Notes: generated by a model not told the origin, from the letters alone. DNA of 64,000 bases from Brevibacterium sp. W7.2 (GCF_018137945.1 NZ_CP073089.1:372001-436000), one strand, 5' to 3'. Shown: positions 1 through 9,014, counted from the first letter of the stretch. Made by a program: numbers and translations.

Positions 1-74
1 CCGAGGCGGCAGCCGCCTCCGGACTGACCATCGCCCGTCTGCGCAAGCACGTGAAATCAGAGGTGTCAGCATGA
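1..74 (+). CDS. C-terminal end of an unidentified upstream gene (partial)
   Basis: The third reading frame is open from the left edge and ends with TGA at 72-74. It gives about 23 residues, mostly Ala/Leu/Arg/Lys, ending KHVKSEVSA. Its stop overlaps the next start codon as ATGA, the same coupling used through the following operon, so this is probably the tail of another exopolysaccharide gene. The fragment is too short to assign a family. Confidence 0.55.
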   Translation, partial: EAAAASGLTIARLRKHVKSEVSA

Positions 75-1270
75 GTGAACAGTGGCAGGTCTGGGACGCC
101 GAGGTGCCCGCCGACCGCGACGCGTGGATCGCCCTGTGGGCGGCGTCGGACGAACGCCAGCCCTTCGCCCACCCGGATGTGTGCTCCCTCCTGCGTCCGG
201 CCGAGGGTCGACTCATGGCGGTCGCCCTGTCCCACGGCGGCGGACACGTCCTCTACCCCTTCTTCCTCCGCGAGATCAGCGGCAGCGACGGCTGGCGGGA
301 CATCGTCTCCCCCTACGGCTACGGCGGACCGATGCACTGGGGGCTCACCGACGTCGAGGCGACTGCGGAGGTGTTCTGGCACCGCTTCGATGCGTGGGCG
401 CTGGAGCACTCCGTGGTCAGCGAGTTCTCCCGCCTGTCCCTCTTCGGGGAGACGCTGCTGCCGTACCGGGGCGCGACCCGCAAGCGTCAGAACAACTACG
501 TGCGGGACCTCAGCGTCTCCGTCGAGGAGCTCGGCTGGGAGGTCGCACCGAAGGTGCGCAGCAACGTCCGCCGCGCCCGGCGCGAGGGCGTGACCATCGT
601 CATCGACACCGACGGGGAGTTCGTCGACGACTTCGTCCGGATCTACACCGAGACGATGCAGCGCCGCGACAGCGCGGACTGGTACCGCTTCGAACGCCCG
701 TTCTTCGAAGGCCTCCACGCGGCGCTCGCCGGCCAGTTCGCCTATGTCTACGCCGAGCTCGACGGGCGGCTGGTCTCCGCCGACCTCCTCCTCTTCGGCA
801 CCGACACCAGCTACTACTTCCTCGGCGGCACCGAGGCGGCCGCGTTCCGCGCGCGCCCCAACGACCTCGTGAAGATGGAGTCGATGACCTGGCTCAAGGC
901 ACGGGGGTGCCGCAGCTATGTGCTCGGCGGCGGCGTCACCGCCGCACCCGATGACAGCCTCGACCGGTACAAGCGGGGGTTCGCCCCGCACGGCCGAGTC
1001 GACTACCTCACCGGGGAGCGCATCATCTCCGCCCCGGCCTACGACGCACTCCTCGCCGCGCACCGGCAGCGGCTGGCCGCGCGCGGTCTCGACTTCGACG
1101 AGAGCAGCGACTTCTTCCCGGCCTACCGCCGCGGCGCCGAACTCCTGACACCGGAGGCCGCCGAGACAGCGCCGTCAGCCGGCGGGTCGCCGTCGACCGG
1201 CGGGTCGGCACCGGCCGCACTGTCAGAGGAGTCGACACCTGCCCGGCAGGCAGAGCCGGCGAGGTCCTGA
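71..1270 (+). CDS. FemAB/GNAT-type acyltransferase (CelD-BioF2-like) of the EPS locus
   Basis: A 399-residue soluble protein. Residues about 150-340 resemble the GNAT-type domain often annotated Acetyltransf_6 or FemAB: a basic motif RSNVRRARR at about 163-171, then SADLLLFG and YYFLGGTEAAA, then a segment ending in YVLGGGV. Such proteins transfer acyl or aminoacyl groups to cell-surface substrates; the substrate here is unknown. The last about 40 residues are a Ser/Ala/Pro-rich, probably disordered tail. The start is fixed by ATGA overlap with the preceding stop and by AGAGGTG just upstream. The next gene begins two bases after this stop, so the two are co-transcribed. The FemAB protein at 10347-11585 has an equivalent basic motif (RKNIRKAAR), so both probably belong to one superfamily. 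Confidence 0.75.
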   Translation: MSEQWQVWDAEVPADRDAWIALWAASDERQPFAHPDVCSLLRPAEGRLMAVALSHGGGHVLYPFFLREISGSDGWRDIVSPYGYGGPMHWGLTDVEATAEVFWHRFDAWALEHSVVSEFSRLSLFGETLLPYRGATRKRQNNYVRDLSVSVEELGWEVAPKVRSNVRRARREGVTIVIDTDGEFVDDFVRIYTETMQRRDSADWYRFERPFFEGLHAALAGQFAYVYAELDGRLVSADLLLFGTDTSYYFLGGTEAAAFRARPNDLVKMESMTWLKARGCRSYVLGGGVTAAPDDSLDRYKRGFAPHGRVDYLTGERIISAPAYDALLAAHRQRLAARGLDFDESSDFFPAYRRGAELLTPEAAETAPSAGGSPSTGGSAPAALSEESTPARQAEPARS

Positions 1271-1271
1271 G

Positions 1272-2309
1272 ATGCCCTACTCCCGCATCAAACGTGCGTT
1301 CGACTGCCTCGGGGCAGGACTCGGACTGCTCGTGTGCGCCCCGCTCCTGCTGCTCACCGCCGGCCTCGTCCTCGCCTTCCACGGTGCTCCGGTGATCTTC
1401 GCGCAGGAGCGGGTGACCCAGGGCGGGCGGATCTTCCGGCTGCGGAAGTTCCGGAGCATGCGACCGCTCGACCCCGCGCGCGGCTGGACGAGCGATGCCA
1501 CGCGGCTCACCGCCTTCGGCCGCCTCCTGCGGGCGACGAGCATCGACGAGCTGCCGAGCCTGTGGAACGTCCTCGTCGGCGACATGAGCCTCATCGGCCC
1601 GCGTCCCCTGACGACCGACTACCTCGCGCTCTACACCCCCGAGCAGTCCCGTCGTCACGCAGTGCGCGGCGGCCTGAGCGGACTGGCCCAGGTCAGCGGC
1701 CGCAACGCGCTGTCGTGGGACGAGCGCTTCGACCTCGACCTCGAGTACGTGAAGACCATGAGCCTGCGCACCGATCTGCGCATCCTCGCCCGGACCGTGG
1801 GCACGGTCGTCCGGCGCACCGGGGTCAGCCACCCGGGTGCGGCGACGACGTTCAGCTACGGCGGCAGTCTGCGCTCCGACCTCATCGAGTTCGAGCAGAT
1901 CGCCCGCACCCGCGACCTCACGCAGTGGATGGCGAGGACCCGTGCGGGTCAGCGGGTGGGGCTGTGCGAGATGGTCAGCCTCGGCGAATCGGCCCGGCTG
2001 ATCCGGTTCCTGCCGCACCCGGTCGATGCCGCCTTCGCCCCCGACGAGCACGAGGTGCTCACCCGCGAGGTCCTGCGGCTGCTGCTCAACCGGGCGCGCG
2101 GCACCGATGCGGACTTCGCCTTCTGCCCCGTCGCCACGGCCGGCGCGGCGGCGGATCTCTACCTCTCGTACGGCTTCCGCCCGGTCACCGAGGCGCCGCC
2201 GCTGACCGCCCTGCCCCAGCCGGCCGCGGTCGCCGCCGGAGGGGAGCTCCTCTGCTGCGCACTGTGGCCCGAGACTGCACCGAACCCCGACCTGAGGATG
2301 GCGTCATGA
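1272..2309 (+). CDS. Phosphoglycosyl transferase (PglC/WbaP-type) with a C-terminal GNAT-like domain
   Basis: Residues 1-182 form a complete monotopic phosphoglycosyl transferase: basic N-terminus, one hydrophobic segment at about 12-36, KFRSM at 59-63, the Asp-Glu dyad D92-E93 in DELPSLWN, and GPRP at 109-112. This family moves a sugar phosphate from a UDP-sugar to undecaprenyl phosphate and so starts repeat-unit assembly at the cytoplasmic membrane. Stand-alone PglC-type enzymes are about 200 residues; this one is 345. The extra about 150 residues end with LYLSYGFRPV, the usual closing strand-turn of GNAT acetyltransferases. The fusion recalls Neisseria PglB (sugar transferase plus acetyltransferase), and an aminotransferase follows directly. 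Acetyl transfer to an amino sugar is inference; the GNAT call rests on a short motif. Confidence 0.8.
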   Translation: MPYSRIKRAFDCLGAGLGLLVCAPLLLLTAGLVLAFHGAPVIFAQERVTQGGRIFRLRKFRSMRPLDPARGWTSDATRLTAFGRLLRATSIDELPSLWNVLVGDMSLIGPRPLTTDYLALYTPEQSRRHAVRGGLSGLAQVSGRNALSWDERFDLDLEYVKTMSLRTDLRILARTVGTVVRRTGVSHPGAATTFSYGGSLRSDLIEFEQIARTRDLTQWMARTRAGQRVGLCEMVSLGESARLIRFLPHPVDAAFAPDEHEVLTREVLRLLLNRARGTDADFAFCPVATAGAAADLYLSYGFRPVTEAPPLTALPQPAAVAAGGELLCCALWPETAPNPDLRMAS

Positions 2310-3490
2310 CGATCTCAAACGCCCAGCCGACCACCTCGGCGACACCGACCGAGCTCGAGCCGATCCCGGTGTCGACTCCCGACGTCGGAGCGCTCGAGGA
2401 GGAGTACCTCATCCGCGCGTTCCGCTCCGGATGGATCGCCCCGACGGGCCCCGACCTCACCGCGTTCGAAGCCGAACTCGCCGCGCGGGTCGGCGTCCGG
2501 CACGCCGTCGGTCTCGCCTCGGGAACCGCCGCCCTCCACCTCGGTCTCCTCGGTCTCGGCGTCGGCGCCGGTGACACCGTGGTGACGTCGACGATGACCT
2601 TCGCGGCGACCGCGAACGCGATCATCTACTGCGGGGCCGAACCCGTCTTCGTCGACTGCACTGCCGACGGCAACATGGATCCCGGGCTCCTCCACGAGGC
2701 GCTGCGTGCGGGAGCGCGGGCCGGACGCCTGCCGGCTGCCGTCGTCCCCGTCGACCTGCTCGGGAGGCCCGCCGACTACGATCGGATCCTGCCGATCGCC
2801 GCCGAGTTCGGGGTGCCGGTGCTCGTCGACGCCGCGGAATCCCTGGGCTCGCACTGCGGCGGCCGGGCCACCGCGAGCATGGGACACGCGGCAGCGGTGT
2901 CCTTCAACGGCAACAAGATCATGACGACCTCGGGCGGTGGGGTGCTGCTCACCGACGACTCCGACCTCGCCGCTCGCGCGGCCTACCTCTCGACACAGGC
3001 CCGGCGACCGGTGGCCCACTACGAGCACACGGACATCGGCTTCAACTACCGTCTGAGCAATCTGCTCGCGGCGCTCGGCCGGGCTCAGCTTCTCCGCCTC
3101 GACTCGATGATCGCGGCCCGCCGGGCGAACCGGGCCCGCTACTGCGAGCTCTTCGGGGACTGGGCCGGTGTCGAGCTCTTCGGTCGCGAGAACCCCCACG
3201 CGGACAATGCGTGGCTGAGCGCGGTGCTCGTCGACCCCGAGACGGCGGGCTTCACCGCCGGTGAGCTCGGCGAGTGGCTGGCCGCGCACAGCATCGAGAC
3301 GCGCCCGCTGTGGAAGCCGATGCACCTCCAGCCCGTCCACCGCGGGCGCACGATGCACGGCGGGCGGATGTCCGAGTCGCTCTTCGCGACCGGGCTGACG
3401 CTGCCGAGCGGGTCAGCCCTGAGCAGCGCACAGCTCGACCGGGTGCTCACCGCCATCGCGGCGTTCCGATGCGGAGGGCCGCACCGGTGA
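2306..3490 (+). CDS. DegT/DnrJ/EryC1-family sugar aminotransferase
   Basis: A 394-residue PLP enzyme of normal family length. Seen are GTAALHLGLLGLGVGAGD (about 73-90), the cofactor-binding Asp in VLVDAAES (D175), and the Schiff-base lysine in SFNGNKIMTTSGGG (K204). These enzymes transaminate UDP- or dTDP-4-keto sugars to 4-amino sugars for surface glycans, as PglE and EpsN do. The ATG overlaps the previous stop as ATGA, so translation is coupled to the sugar transferase-GNAT fusion. A plausible order is ketosugar, then aminosugar, then acetamido sugar, then lipid-linked sugar. The 4,6-dehydratase needed before it is not in the window and could lie to the left. Exact sugar specificity cannot be read from sequence. 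Confidence 0.88.
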   Translation: MTISNAQPTTSATPTELEPIPVSTPDVGALEEEYLIRAFRSGWIAPTGPDLTAFEAELAARVGVRHAVGLASGTAALHLGLLGLGVGAGDTVVTSTMTFAATANAIIYCGAEPVFVDCTADGNMDPGLLHEALRAGARAGRLPAAVVPVDLLGRPADYDRILPIAAEFGVPVLVDAAESLGSHCGGRATASMGHAAAVSFNGNKIMTTSGGGVLLTDDSDLAARAAYLSTQARRPVAHYEHTDIGFNYRLSNLLAALGRAQLLRLDSMIAARRANRARYCELFGDWAGVELFGRENPHADNAWLSAVLVDPETAGFTAGELGEWLAAHSIETRPLWKPMHLQPVHRGRTMHGGRMSESLFATGLTLPSGSALSSAQLDRVLTAIAAFRCGGPHR

Positions 3491-3626
3491 TGCGGGCGCC
3501 CGTACCCCGGAGCACGGGGCATATCAGACCACTCAGGCACCCCCATAGCCTGGGACCAGGACGAACACCTCGTCGACGAGCGGCGGCGCCGATCGCCCGC
3601 ACTCGCCCACCGGAGCGGAACGAGCC

Positions 3627-5222
3627 ATGAAACTCAAAGAATATCTGCGCCTCATCCGGCGCAACGTCGCCCTCCTCGTCATCGCCACCGTGCTCGGCGG
3701 CGCCGCAGGATTCGGGATCTGGGCGCTGCTGCCGACGACGTACTCCTCGCGCACGGAGCTCTTCGCCTCGGTGTCGACCTCGGGCGATCCCTACCAGCTG
3801 CAGATGGCCTCGAGCTTCATGCAGGAGCGGATCCAGACCTACGTCGACATGGCGAGCAGCCGGCCCGTGCTCGAACCCGTCATCGACCGCCTCAACCTCG
3901 ACGAGACGCCGGAGGAGCTGGCCGGACAGGTCAACTCGTACAGCGACCCGCGCACGGTGCTCATCACCGTCGAAGCCACGGCGGCCACCCCCGACGAGGC
4001 CGCGCAGCTCTCCGACGCCATCGCCGGCAGCCTCGTCACGGTCATCGGCGAGATGGAGAACTCGGGCAGCGCCGACACCGGGCAGATCGAACTCAAGGTC
4101 GCCAACCCCGCCGTCCCGGCGACGGTCCCGGACGGTCTGCCGCTGTGGATGTGCATCGGCCTCGGACTGCCCGTCGGTCTGGCGATCGGACTCGGCATCG
4201 CCCTGCTGCGCTCGAACCTCGACAGCCGGCTGCGGACGAAGGAGGACGTCGAGGCGATCACCTCGGCGACGGTGCTCGCCTCGATCCCTACGGACCCGAA
4301 GATCACCGACCAGCCGCTGCTCACCCAGATGGGGCTCGACAACGTCCGCGGCGAGGCCTACCGCCGGCTCCGGACGAACCTCGGCTTCGCCCAGGTCGAC
4401 GACACGAACTCCGCCGTCCTCATCACCTCGGCGGGAGCGCAGGAGGGCAAGTCGACGACGAGCATCAATCTCGCGATCGCGCTCGCCCAGGCCGGCAGCC
4501 GGGTCGCCCTCGTCGACGTCGATCTCCGGCAGCCGACGGTCGCGGAGAAGCTCGGCCTCGAGAACTCCGTGGGACTGACGACCGCCCTCGTCGGGTCCGC
4601 CGACCTCTCCGAGCTCATGCAGCCCTGGGGGCAGGACGAGCTCTACGTCCTCACCGCCGGGATGATGCCGCCGAATCCCACCGAACTGCTCGACTCGCGA
4701 GCGATGGGAACACTCATCAAGCGCCTGACCGGGGAGTTCGACATCGTCATCCTCGACGGTCCGCCGCTGCTGCCGGTCGCCGACAGCCTCGTGCTGTCGA
4801 AGCAGGTCGGCCGGGTCCTCCTCGTCGCCAGCGTCGGGCAGGTGCGCACGAACGACCTCCAGGAGGCGGTGCGCAGCCTCGACGTCCTCGATGTTCCCGT
4901 CGACGTCGTCCTCAACCGGGTGCCGCGCACCTCGGCGGAGACCAACGGCTACTACCAGTGCTACTCGAGCCGGGCGCAGAAGCAGACCGCGGGGCCGGGA
5001 CCCGAGATCCCCTCCGACGTGCCCCCGTCCGATGTGCCGCGGACCTGGCCGGGCAGCACCGAGGACGCCTGGTCCGGTCGCGGCAGCGAGCAGACCGCCG
5101 AGGCGGCGAGCCCGACCTGGACGACGAGCGACGACGCCACCGCAGGACGTCACCTGCGCCCGCGGAGGCTGGCCCGCACCGGAGGGCAGACGCGGCGGGA
5201 GAGCATGGGACGACTGCCATGA
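3627..5222 (+). CDS. Polysaccharide co-polymerase fused to BY-kinase (Wzz/CapB-like)
   Basis: A 531-residue protein with membrane segments at about 12-35 and 171-195 enclosing an extracytoplasmic Wzz-like region. A cytoplasmic tyrosine-kinase domain follows: Walker A SAGAQEGKST (268-277), Walker A' VALVDVDLRQP (293-303) and Walker B FDIVILDGPP (371-380). BY-kinases of this class control chain length and export, and phosphorylate their own tyrosine-rich tail. The only visible tyrosine cluster is GYYQCY at 441-446. The remaining 85 residues are Pro/Ser/Thr/Arg-rich without Tyr. Transmembrane and kinase parts are joined in one chain, as in many actinobacteria. The opposing phosphatase is encoded at 7311. 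A 136-bp gap precedes the ATG and could hold a second promoter, though no clear one is seen. Confidence 0.9.
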   Translation: MKLKEYLRLIRRNVALLVIATVLGGAAGFGIWALLPTTYSSRTELFASVSTSGDPYQLQMASSFMQERIQTYVDMASSRPVLEPVIDRLNLDETPEELAGQVNSYSDPRTVLITVEATAATPDEAAQLSDAIAGSLVTVIGEMENSGSADTGQIELKVANPAVPATVPDGLPLWMCIGLGLPVGLAIGLGIALLRSNLDSRLRTKEDVEAITSATVLASIPTDPKITDQPLLTQMGLDNVRGEAYRRLRTNLGFAQVDDTNSAVLITSAGAQEGKSTTSINLAIALAQAGSRVALVDVDLRQPTVAEKLGLENSVGLTTALVGSADLSELMQPWGQDELYVLTAGMMPPNPTELLDSRAMGTLIKRLTGEFDIVILDGPPLLPVADSLVLSKQVGRVLLVASVGQVRTNDLQEAVRSLDVLDVPVDVVLNRVPRTSAETNGYYQCYSSRAQKQTAGPGPEIPSDVPPSDVPRTWPGSTEDAWSGRGSEQTAEAASPTWTTSDDATAGRHLRPRRLARTGGQTRRESMGRLP

Positions 5223-6301
5223 GGATCGGCCTGCTCGCCAGCGTCGGGCACATGATCGATTCGTTCTTCCCCGAGATCATCGCGTCGTGGACGGCTGCGG
5301 GGCACGCGGTGTCGACCGCGGCCGGGACCCCGACCGCCGACGGTCACGGCGTCGTCATCGCCGGCCTCGGTCGACGCCCGGGACCGGGCATGGTCGCGGC
5401 CCGGGCCGGGCTGCGGTCCTGGGTCCGGGACGCCGGGATCGATGTCGTCGTCACGAACTCCGCGACGGCGTCGGGGCTCGTGCGCTCTGCCTCGCTCGAC
5501 GTTCCCGTCGTCTACTTCTGCCACGGACTGCACTGGAACACCGGCACCCGGCCGGCCGACCGGATGTGGCAGACCGTGGAGCGCTCGCTGCTGCGACGCA
5601 CGAGCGGGATCATCACCATCAACTCCGACGACCATGCGTGGTTCGCGCCCCACGTGGAGGCCGACCGGCTGCTCCGTCTCGAGACCGGGGTCGGACTCGA
5701 CCTCGAGCGCTACGCTGCGGCACCGGCGCTCCCGGTGGCCGGGAACCGGCTCGAACTCGTCTGGATCGGCGAGTTCAGCCCCCGCAAACGGCCCGATCTC
5801 GCCGTCGACGTCGTCGCCGGTCTCCGGGCGGAGGGAGTCGACGTCCGCCTGCGGATGCTCGGCGACGGGCCGCTGCGAGCCCGGATCACCGACCGGGTGC
5901 GCCGCCTCGACCTCGCCGATGCCGTCACCGCCCATGGGTTCGGCACGGTCGTCGATGCCCTGAGCGGCAGTCACGGTCTCCTCCACACGGCGGCGTGGGA
6001 GGGACTGCCGCGGGTGATGCTCGAAGCCGTCGCCGTGGGGCGGCGCTCGTACGCCTTCGACGTCAAAGGCGTGCGCGACATCCCCGAGGCCCGGCTCGTG
6101 GCCGATCGCGACAGTGCGGCCCTCGTCACCGCGCTCGCCGAGGACTGGTCGACAGGGAGGATGACGGCACCCCTGGCCTACGACCGCTCCCGCCTCGACT
6201 CGACGGAGACCGCAGAGTCGGTGAGGGTCTTCCTCGAGACGCTCGTCGACAGCGCGTCCCGACCTGCGTCGAGCACTGCGGTCGGTCGGGGAGAGCGATG
6301 A
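5219..6301 (+). CDS. GT4-family glycosyltransferase (GT-B fold)
   Basis: A 360-residue protein. The C-terminal half carries the Glycos_transf_1 pattern: a strand LELVWIGEFSPRKRPD (about 177-192), RLRMLGDGPLR, then HTAAWEGLPRVMLEAVAVG, where the Glu of the E-x7-E-type motif contacts the nucleotide sugar. The N-terminal half has HGLHWNTGT. It probably adds one sugar to the lipid-linked repeat unit on the cytoplasmic face. Start and stop are both ATGA overlaps (5219-5222 and 6298-6301), placing it firmly inside the operon. Donor and acceptor cannot be inferred. Confidence 0.87.
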   Translation: MRIGLLASVGHMIDSFFPEIIASWTAAGHAVSTAAGTPTADGHGVVIAGLGRRPGPGMVAARAGLRSWVRDAGIDVVVTNSATASGLVRSASLDVPVVYFCHGLHWNTGTRPADRMWQTVERSLLRRTSGIITINSDDHAWFAPHVEADRLLRLETGVGLDLERYAAAPALPVAGNRLELVWIGEFSPRKRPDLAVDVVAGLRAEGVDVRLRMLGDGPLRARITDRVRRLDLADAVTAHGFGTVVDALSGSHGLLHTAAWEGLPRVMLEAVAVGRRSYAFDVKGVRDIPEARLVADRDSAALVTALAEDWSTGRMTAPLAYDRSRLDSTETAESVRVFLETLVDSASRPASSTAVGRGER

Positions 6302-7314
6302 GCGGCACCGAGGTCCTCGTCTCCGTCATCGTCCCCGTCTGCAACGGCGAGGCGCACCTGCAGGCGACGCTCGACTCGGTGCTCGCCCAGCGCCACCGAG
6401 CCCTCGAACTCATCGTCGTCGACGACGGCTCGACCGATGCCACGCCCGCGCTCCTCGCTGACCTCGCCGCGGCGGACACCAGGGTCCGCGTCCTCCGCCA
6501 GCCGAATCGCGGTGTCTCCGCCGCCCGGAACCGCGGCCTCGATGCCGCGCACGGCGAGTGGATCCTCTTCCTCGACGCCGATGACCTGCTCATCGACCCG
6601 CTGCTCCTCACGGCGCTCGTCCGGGCCGGCGGGGACGACGCGGACATCGTCGGCTTCGCCTCCACCGACGACCCGGGTGCCATCGGCAACTCCGGAGGCG
6701 ATGGCGACCGGCGGCTGCAGGCGGCGCTCGCCGAGGCGGTCGACGTCGTCCTCGACCACCGGGAGATCGCGACGATGATCGCCGCCGAGACCGCGAACGC
6801 GGTGTGGGACAAGGCCTACCGGCGCACCCTGATCGACGCGGGGGGCACCCGCTTCCTCGAGGGCATCCGGATGGGTGAGGACCTTCTCTTCAACCTCGAC
6901 TGCATCTCCCGCGCCGAGGTGGTGCGCACGGTGCCGATCCGCGGTCACTTCTATCGGCGGGGCGGGACCGCCTCGGCGACCGGACGCTACCTCCCCGACA
7001 AGTTCGCGGATCTCACGATCGTCGGGACGCGGCTCGCGGACTGGGCGCAGAGCACAGGATCGCCCGAAGTCGTCGCGGCCGTCGACTTCATCAGGGCGAA
7101 GAACGTCTTCTCCTGCGTGCGCGACCTCCACCGCCCCGACTGCGACGTGCCCAGGGAGCAGCGGCTGGCACGGGCGAGGGAGTACCGGATCGAGGTGCCC
7201 TCGGTGCGGATGGACGGTCTCGGACCGGGGCGGCGGATGCTCGGCTCCGCTTACAACCTCCTCGGGTACCGCTCGCTCTTCCGCCTCACCGGTCTCGTCG
7301 GAGGCCGCCGATGA
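6298..7314 (+). CDS. GT2-family glycosyltransferase (GT-A fold)
   Basis: A 338-residue enzyme starting VSVIVPVCNGEAHL, the usual first beta strand of GT2. VVDDGSTDA follows with D42-D43, and the metal-binding DxD appears as FLDADD (D93, D95). The segment RGVSAARNRGLDAAHGEWI is typical of EpsJ/WcaA-type enzymes. No membrane segment is evident apart from a weakly hydrophobic end. It likely extends the repeat unit after the GT4 enzyme encoded just upstream. Both ends use ATGA overlaps with neighbours (6298 and 7311). Donor and linkage are unknown. Confidence 0.88.
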   Translation: MSGTEVLVSVIVPVCNGEAHLQATLDSVLAQRHRALELIVVDDGSTDATPALLADLAAADTRVRVLRQPNRGVSAARNRGLDAAHGEWILFLDADDLLIDPLLLTALVRAGGDDADIVGFASTDDPGAIGNSGGDGDRRLQAALAEAVDVVLDHREIATMIAAETANAVWDKAYRRTLIDAGGTRFLEGIRMGEDLLFNLDCISRAEVVRTVPIRGHFYRRGGTASATGRYLPDKFADLTIVGTRLADWAQSTGSPEVVAAVDFIRAKNVFSCVRDLHRPDCDVPREQRLARAREYRIEVPSVRMDGLGPGRRMLGSAYNLLGYRSLFRLTGLVGGRR

Positions 7315-7913
7315 ACGGGGGATGGGACGTCGACCTGGGACCGTTCGCCATCCTCGTCGTGTGCACCGGCAACGTCTGCCGGTCCCCGCTCGCCGAACGG
7401 GTGCTCCAGGACGGGCTCGATGAGCTGGCGCCCATGCAGTTCGCGGTCTCCAGCGCCGGGACGCAGGGACTCCCCGACGACACGGTGACCCCGGAGATCG
7501 CCCAGATCGCCGGACGCTACGGGCTCACCTTCGACGGGTTCGCCTCGCGGCGGCTCGAACCCGGCCACATCCGCACCGCCGACCTCGTCCTCACGATGGA
7601 GCGGGCGCAGCGCGCAGCCGTCGTGCAGATGCTCCCGGCGGCCCTCAAGCGCACGTTCACGCTGCGCGAGTTCGCCCGCATCCTGCCCCTCGTGCCGCCC
7701 GAGGACGGCTCGTCGCCGACGGAGCGGTGGCAGTCGCTCGCGGCGCTGGCCCAGCGGTACCGCCACGCGGCTCCCGGCGACGGGGGCAACGATGACGTCG
7801 TCGACCCGATCGGCGGCACCGACGAGGTCCACCAGACGATGCTCGATGAGATGATGCCGGCGATCCGGACGCTTCTCAAATGGGAGCAGCAGTTCGACCG
7901 AATCGAGGCGTGA
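7311..7913 (+). CDS. Low-molecular-weight protein-tyrosine phosphatase (Wzb/Etp-like)
   Basis: A 200-residue protein with the signature CX5R loop VVCTGNVCRSP (nucleophile C18, R24, S25) near the N-terminus and a candidate general acid in VVDPIGG (D165-P166). In capsule and EPS loci this enzyme dephosphorylates the BY-kinase tail, cycling assembly; the kinase partner is at 3627-5222. Typical LMW-PTPs are about 150-165 residues. The extra length is mainly a 10-residue N-terminal lead and about 30 residues before the DP loop. Its ATG overlaps the GT2 stop, and the next gene starts three bases after its own stop. Confidence 0.92.
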   Translation: MNGGWDVDLGPFAILVVCTGNVCRSPLAERVLQDGLDELAPMQFAVSSAGTQGLPDDTVTPEIAQIAGRYGLTFDGFASRRLEPGHIRTADLVLTMERAQRAAVVQMLPAALKRTFTLREFARILPLVPPEDGSSPTERWQSLAALAQRYRHAAPGDGGNDDVVDPIGGTDEVHQTMLDEMMPAIRTLLKWEQQFDRIEA

Positions 7914-7916
7914 GCG

Positions 7917-9011
7917 ATGTTCCTCGTCTCGTGGTTCGTGCTCGCCACCCTGTGGATCGTCGGCTTCTGCGTCGTCGGGGAGGCCTCGAAGTTCCGGCAC
8001 TGGAGCAACGCTCTGTTCCCGATCCTCTCGCTCGTGACGATCACGGTGCTGGCCGCCTCGGCGGCGAACTACGACGTCGTCGACAAGAACCGGTACGCCC
8101 TCGAGTTCGAGTCGATGAGCTTCGCGTCTCCGGACGAGATCTTCGCTGACACCGTCGCCGACGGCAGGGAGCCGGCGTACCTGCTGTTCAACTGGATCGT
8201 CGGTCTCTTCACCCATGATGCCCGCGTCTACTTCGTCGTCGCGGCGGCCTTCTGCGGGATCATGCTCGCCGCGACCCTGTGGCTCGTCCTCGGCTCCGGG
8301 TGGCAGACGGCCGTCGTACTCTACGTGACCTTCTGCTTCGGCTTCTTCATGGACTATTCGAGCTTCCTGCTCCGGCAGGGGCTGTCGATCTCGTTCCTCT
8401 TCCTCGCCCTGGCCCTCGTGCTGCGCGGCGCCAGGGCCGTGTGGATCATCCTCCTCGTCGGGGTCGGTCTCCTCTTCCACTGGTCGGCCATTCCCGCGGC
8501 GCTCATCATCGTCCTCATCCGACTCATCCGCATGCGCACCGACATCCTCCTCGGCGCGTGGGTGATCCTCTCCGCCGCCTACTTCACGGGGATGAACGAG
8601 CGCCTGGCCGGGCCGCTCGGCGCGAGCGTCGAGCAGGTCGACGTCTACTCCGATCCCTCACTGGCCGCGGAATACACCGGCGGCACGAACCGTCCGAGCT
8701 TCTGGCTCTTCAGCGCGGGCCCGCTGGCCGTGTCCTATGTCGCCTTCAAGAAGCTCACGGTGCTGCCCGAGTGGTATCCGAAGCTGCTCAACGCCTTCAT
8801 CCTCCTCAACGGGTACTTCCTGCTCATGGGATTCGTCTTCTTCAGCGACCGCCTCGCCGCGTACTCGTGGTCGCTCGTGCCCGCCGTCGTGTCGATCCCC
8901 TTCCTCGCCTACCGCGGGACGGCCGCCCCCGTCGTCCGACTCGGCCTGCTCGTCGCGTTCACCCTGTGGGCGGTGTACTTCGGGTCGTTCGACGTCCTCG
9001 TCGACCGGTGA
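7917..9011 (+). CDS. EpsG/Wzy-like polysaccharide polymerase, polytopic membrane protein
   Basis: A 364-residue, very hydrophobic protein with roughly ten predicted membrane segments. Between segments 2 and 3 there is an extracytoplasmic loop with a NYDVVDKNRYALEFES-like stretch, then SFLLRQGLSISFLFLALAL. The loop-plus-RQG pattern is characteristic of EpsG, which polymerises lipid-linked repeat units outside the membrane. It is the last plus-strand gene of the operon and ends three bases from the end of the convergent flippase. Polymerases are poorly conserved, so the assignment rests on topology, the RQG motif and context. Confidence 0.78.
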   Translation: MFLVSWFVLATLWIVGFCVVGEASKFRHWSNALFPILSLVTITVLAASAANYDVVDKNRYALEFESMSFASPDEIFADTVADGREPAYLLFNWIVGLFTHDARVYFVVAAAFCGIMLAATLWLVLGSGWQTAVVLYVTFCFGFFMDYSSFLLRQGLSISFLFLALALVLRGARAVWIILLVGVGLLFHWSAIPAALIIVLIRLIRMRTDILLGAWVILSAAYFTGMNERLAGPLGASVEQVDVYSDPSLAAEYTGGTNRPSFWLFSAGPLAVSYVAFKKLTVLPEWYPKLLNAFILLNGYFLLMGFVFFSDRLAAYSWSLVPAVVSIPFLAYRGTAAPVVRLGLLVAFTLWAVYFGSFDVLVDR

Positions 9012-9014
9012 CCC

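Noticed and set aside
3447-5153. Long minus-strand open frame opposite the Wzz-kinase gene
   Set aside because: Composition (Arg/Gly/Glu/Asp-rich, no domain) is that of an antisense shadow of high-GC coding DNA; the plus strand has clear kinase motifs.
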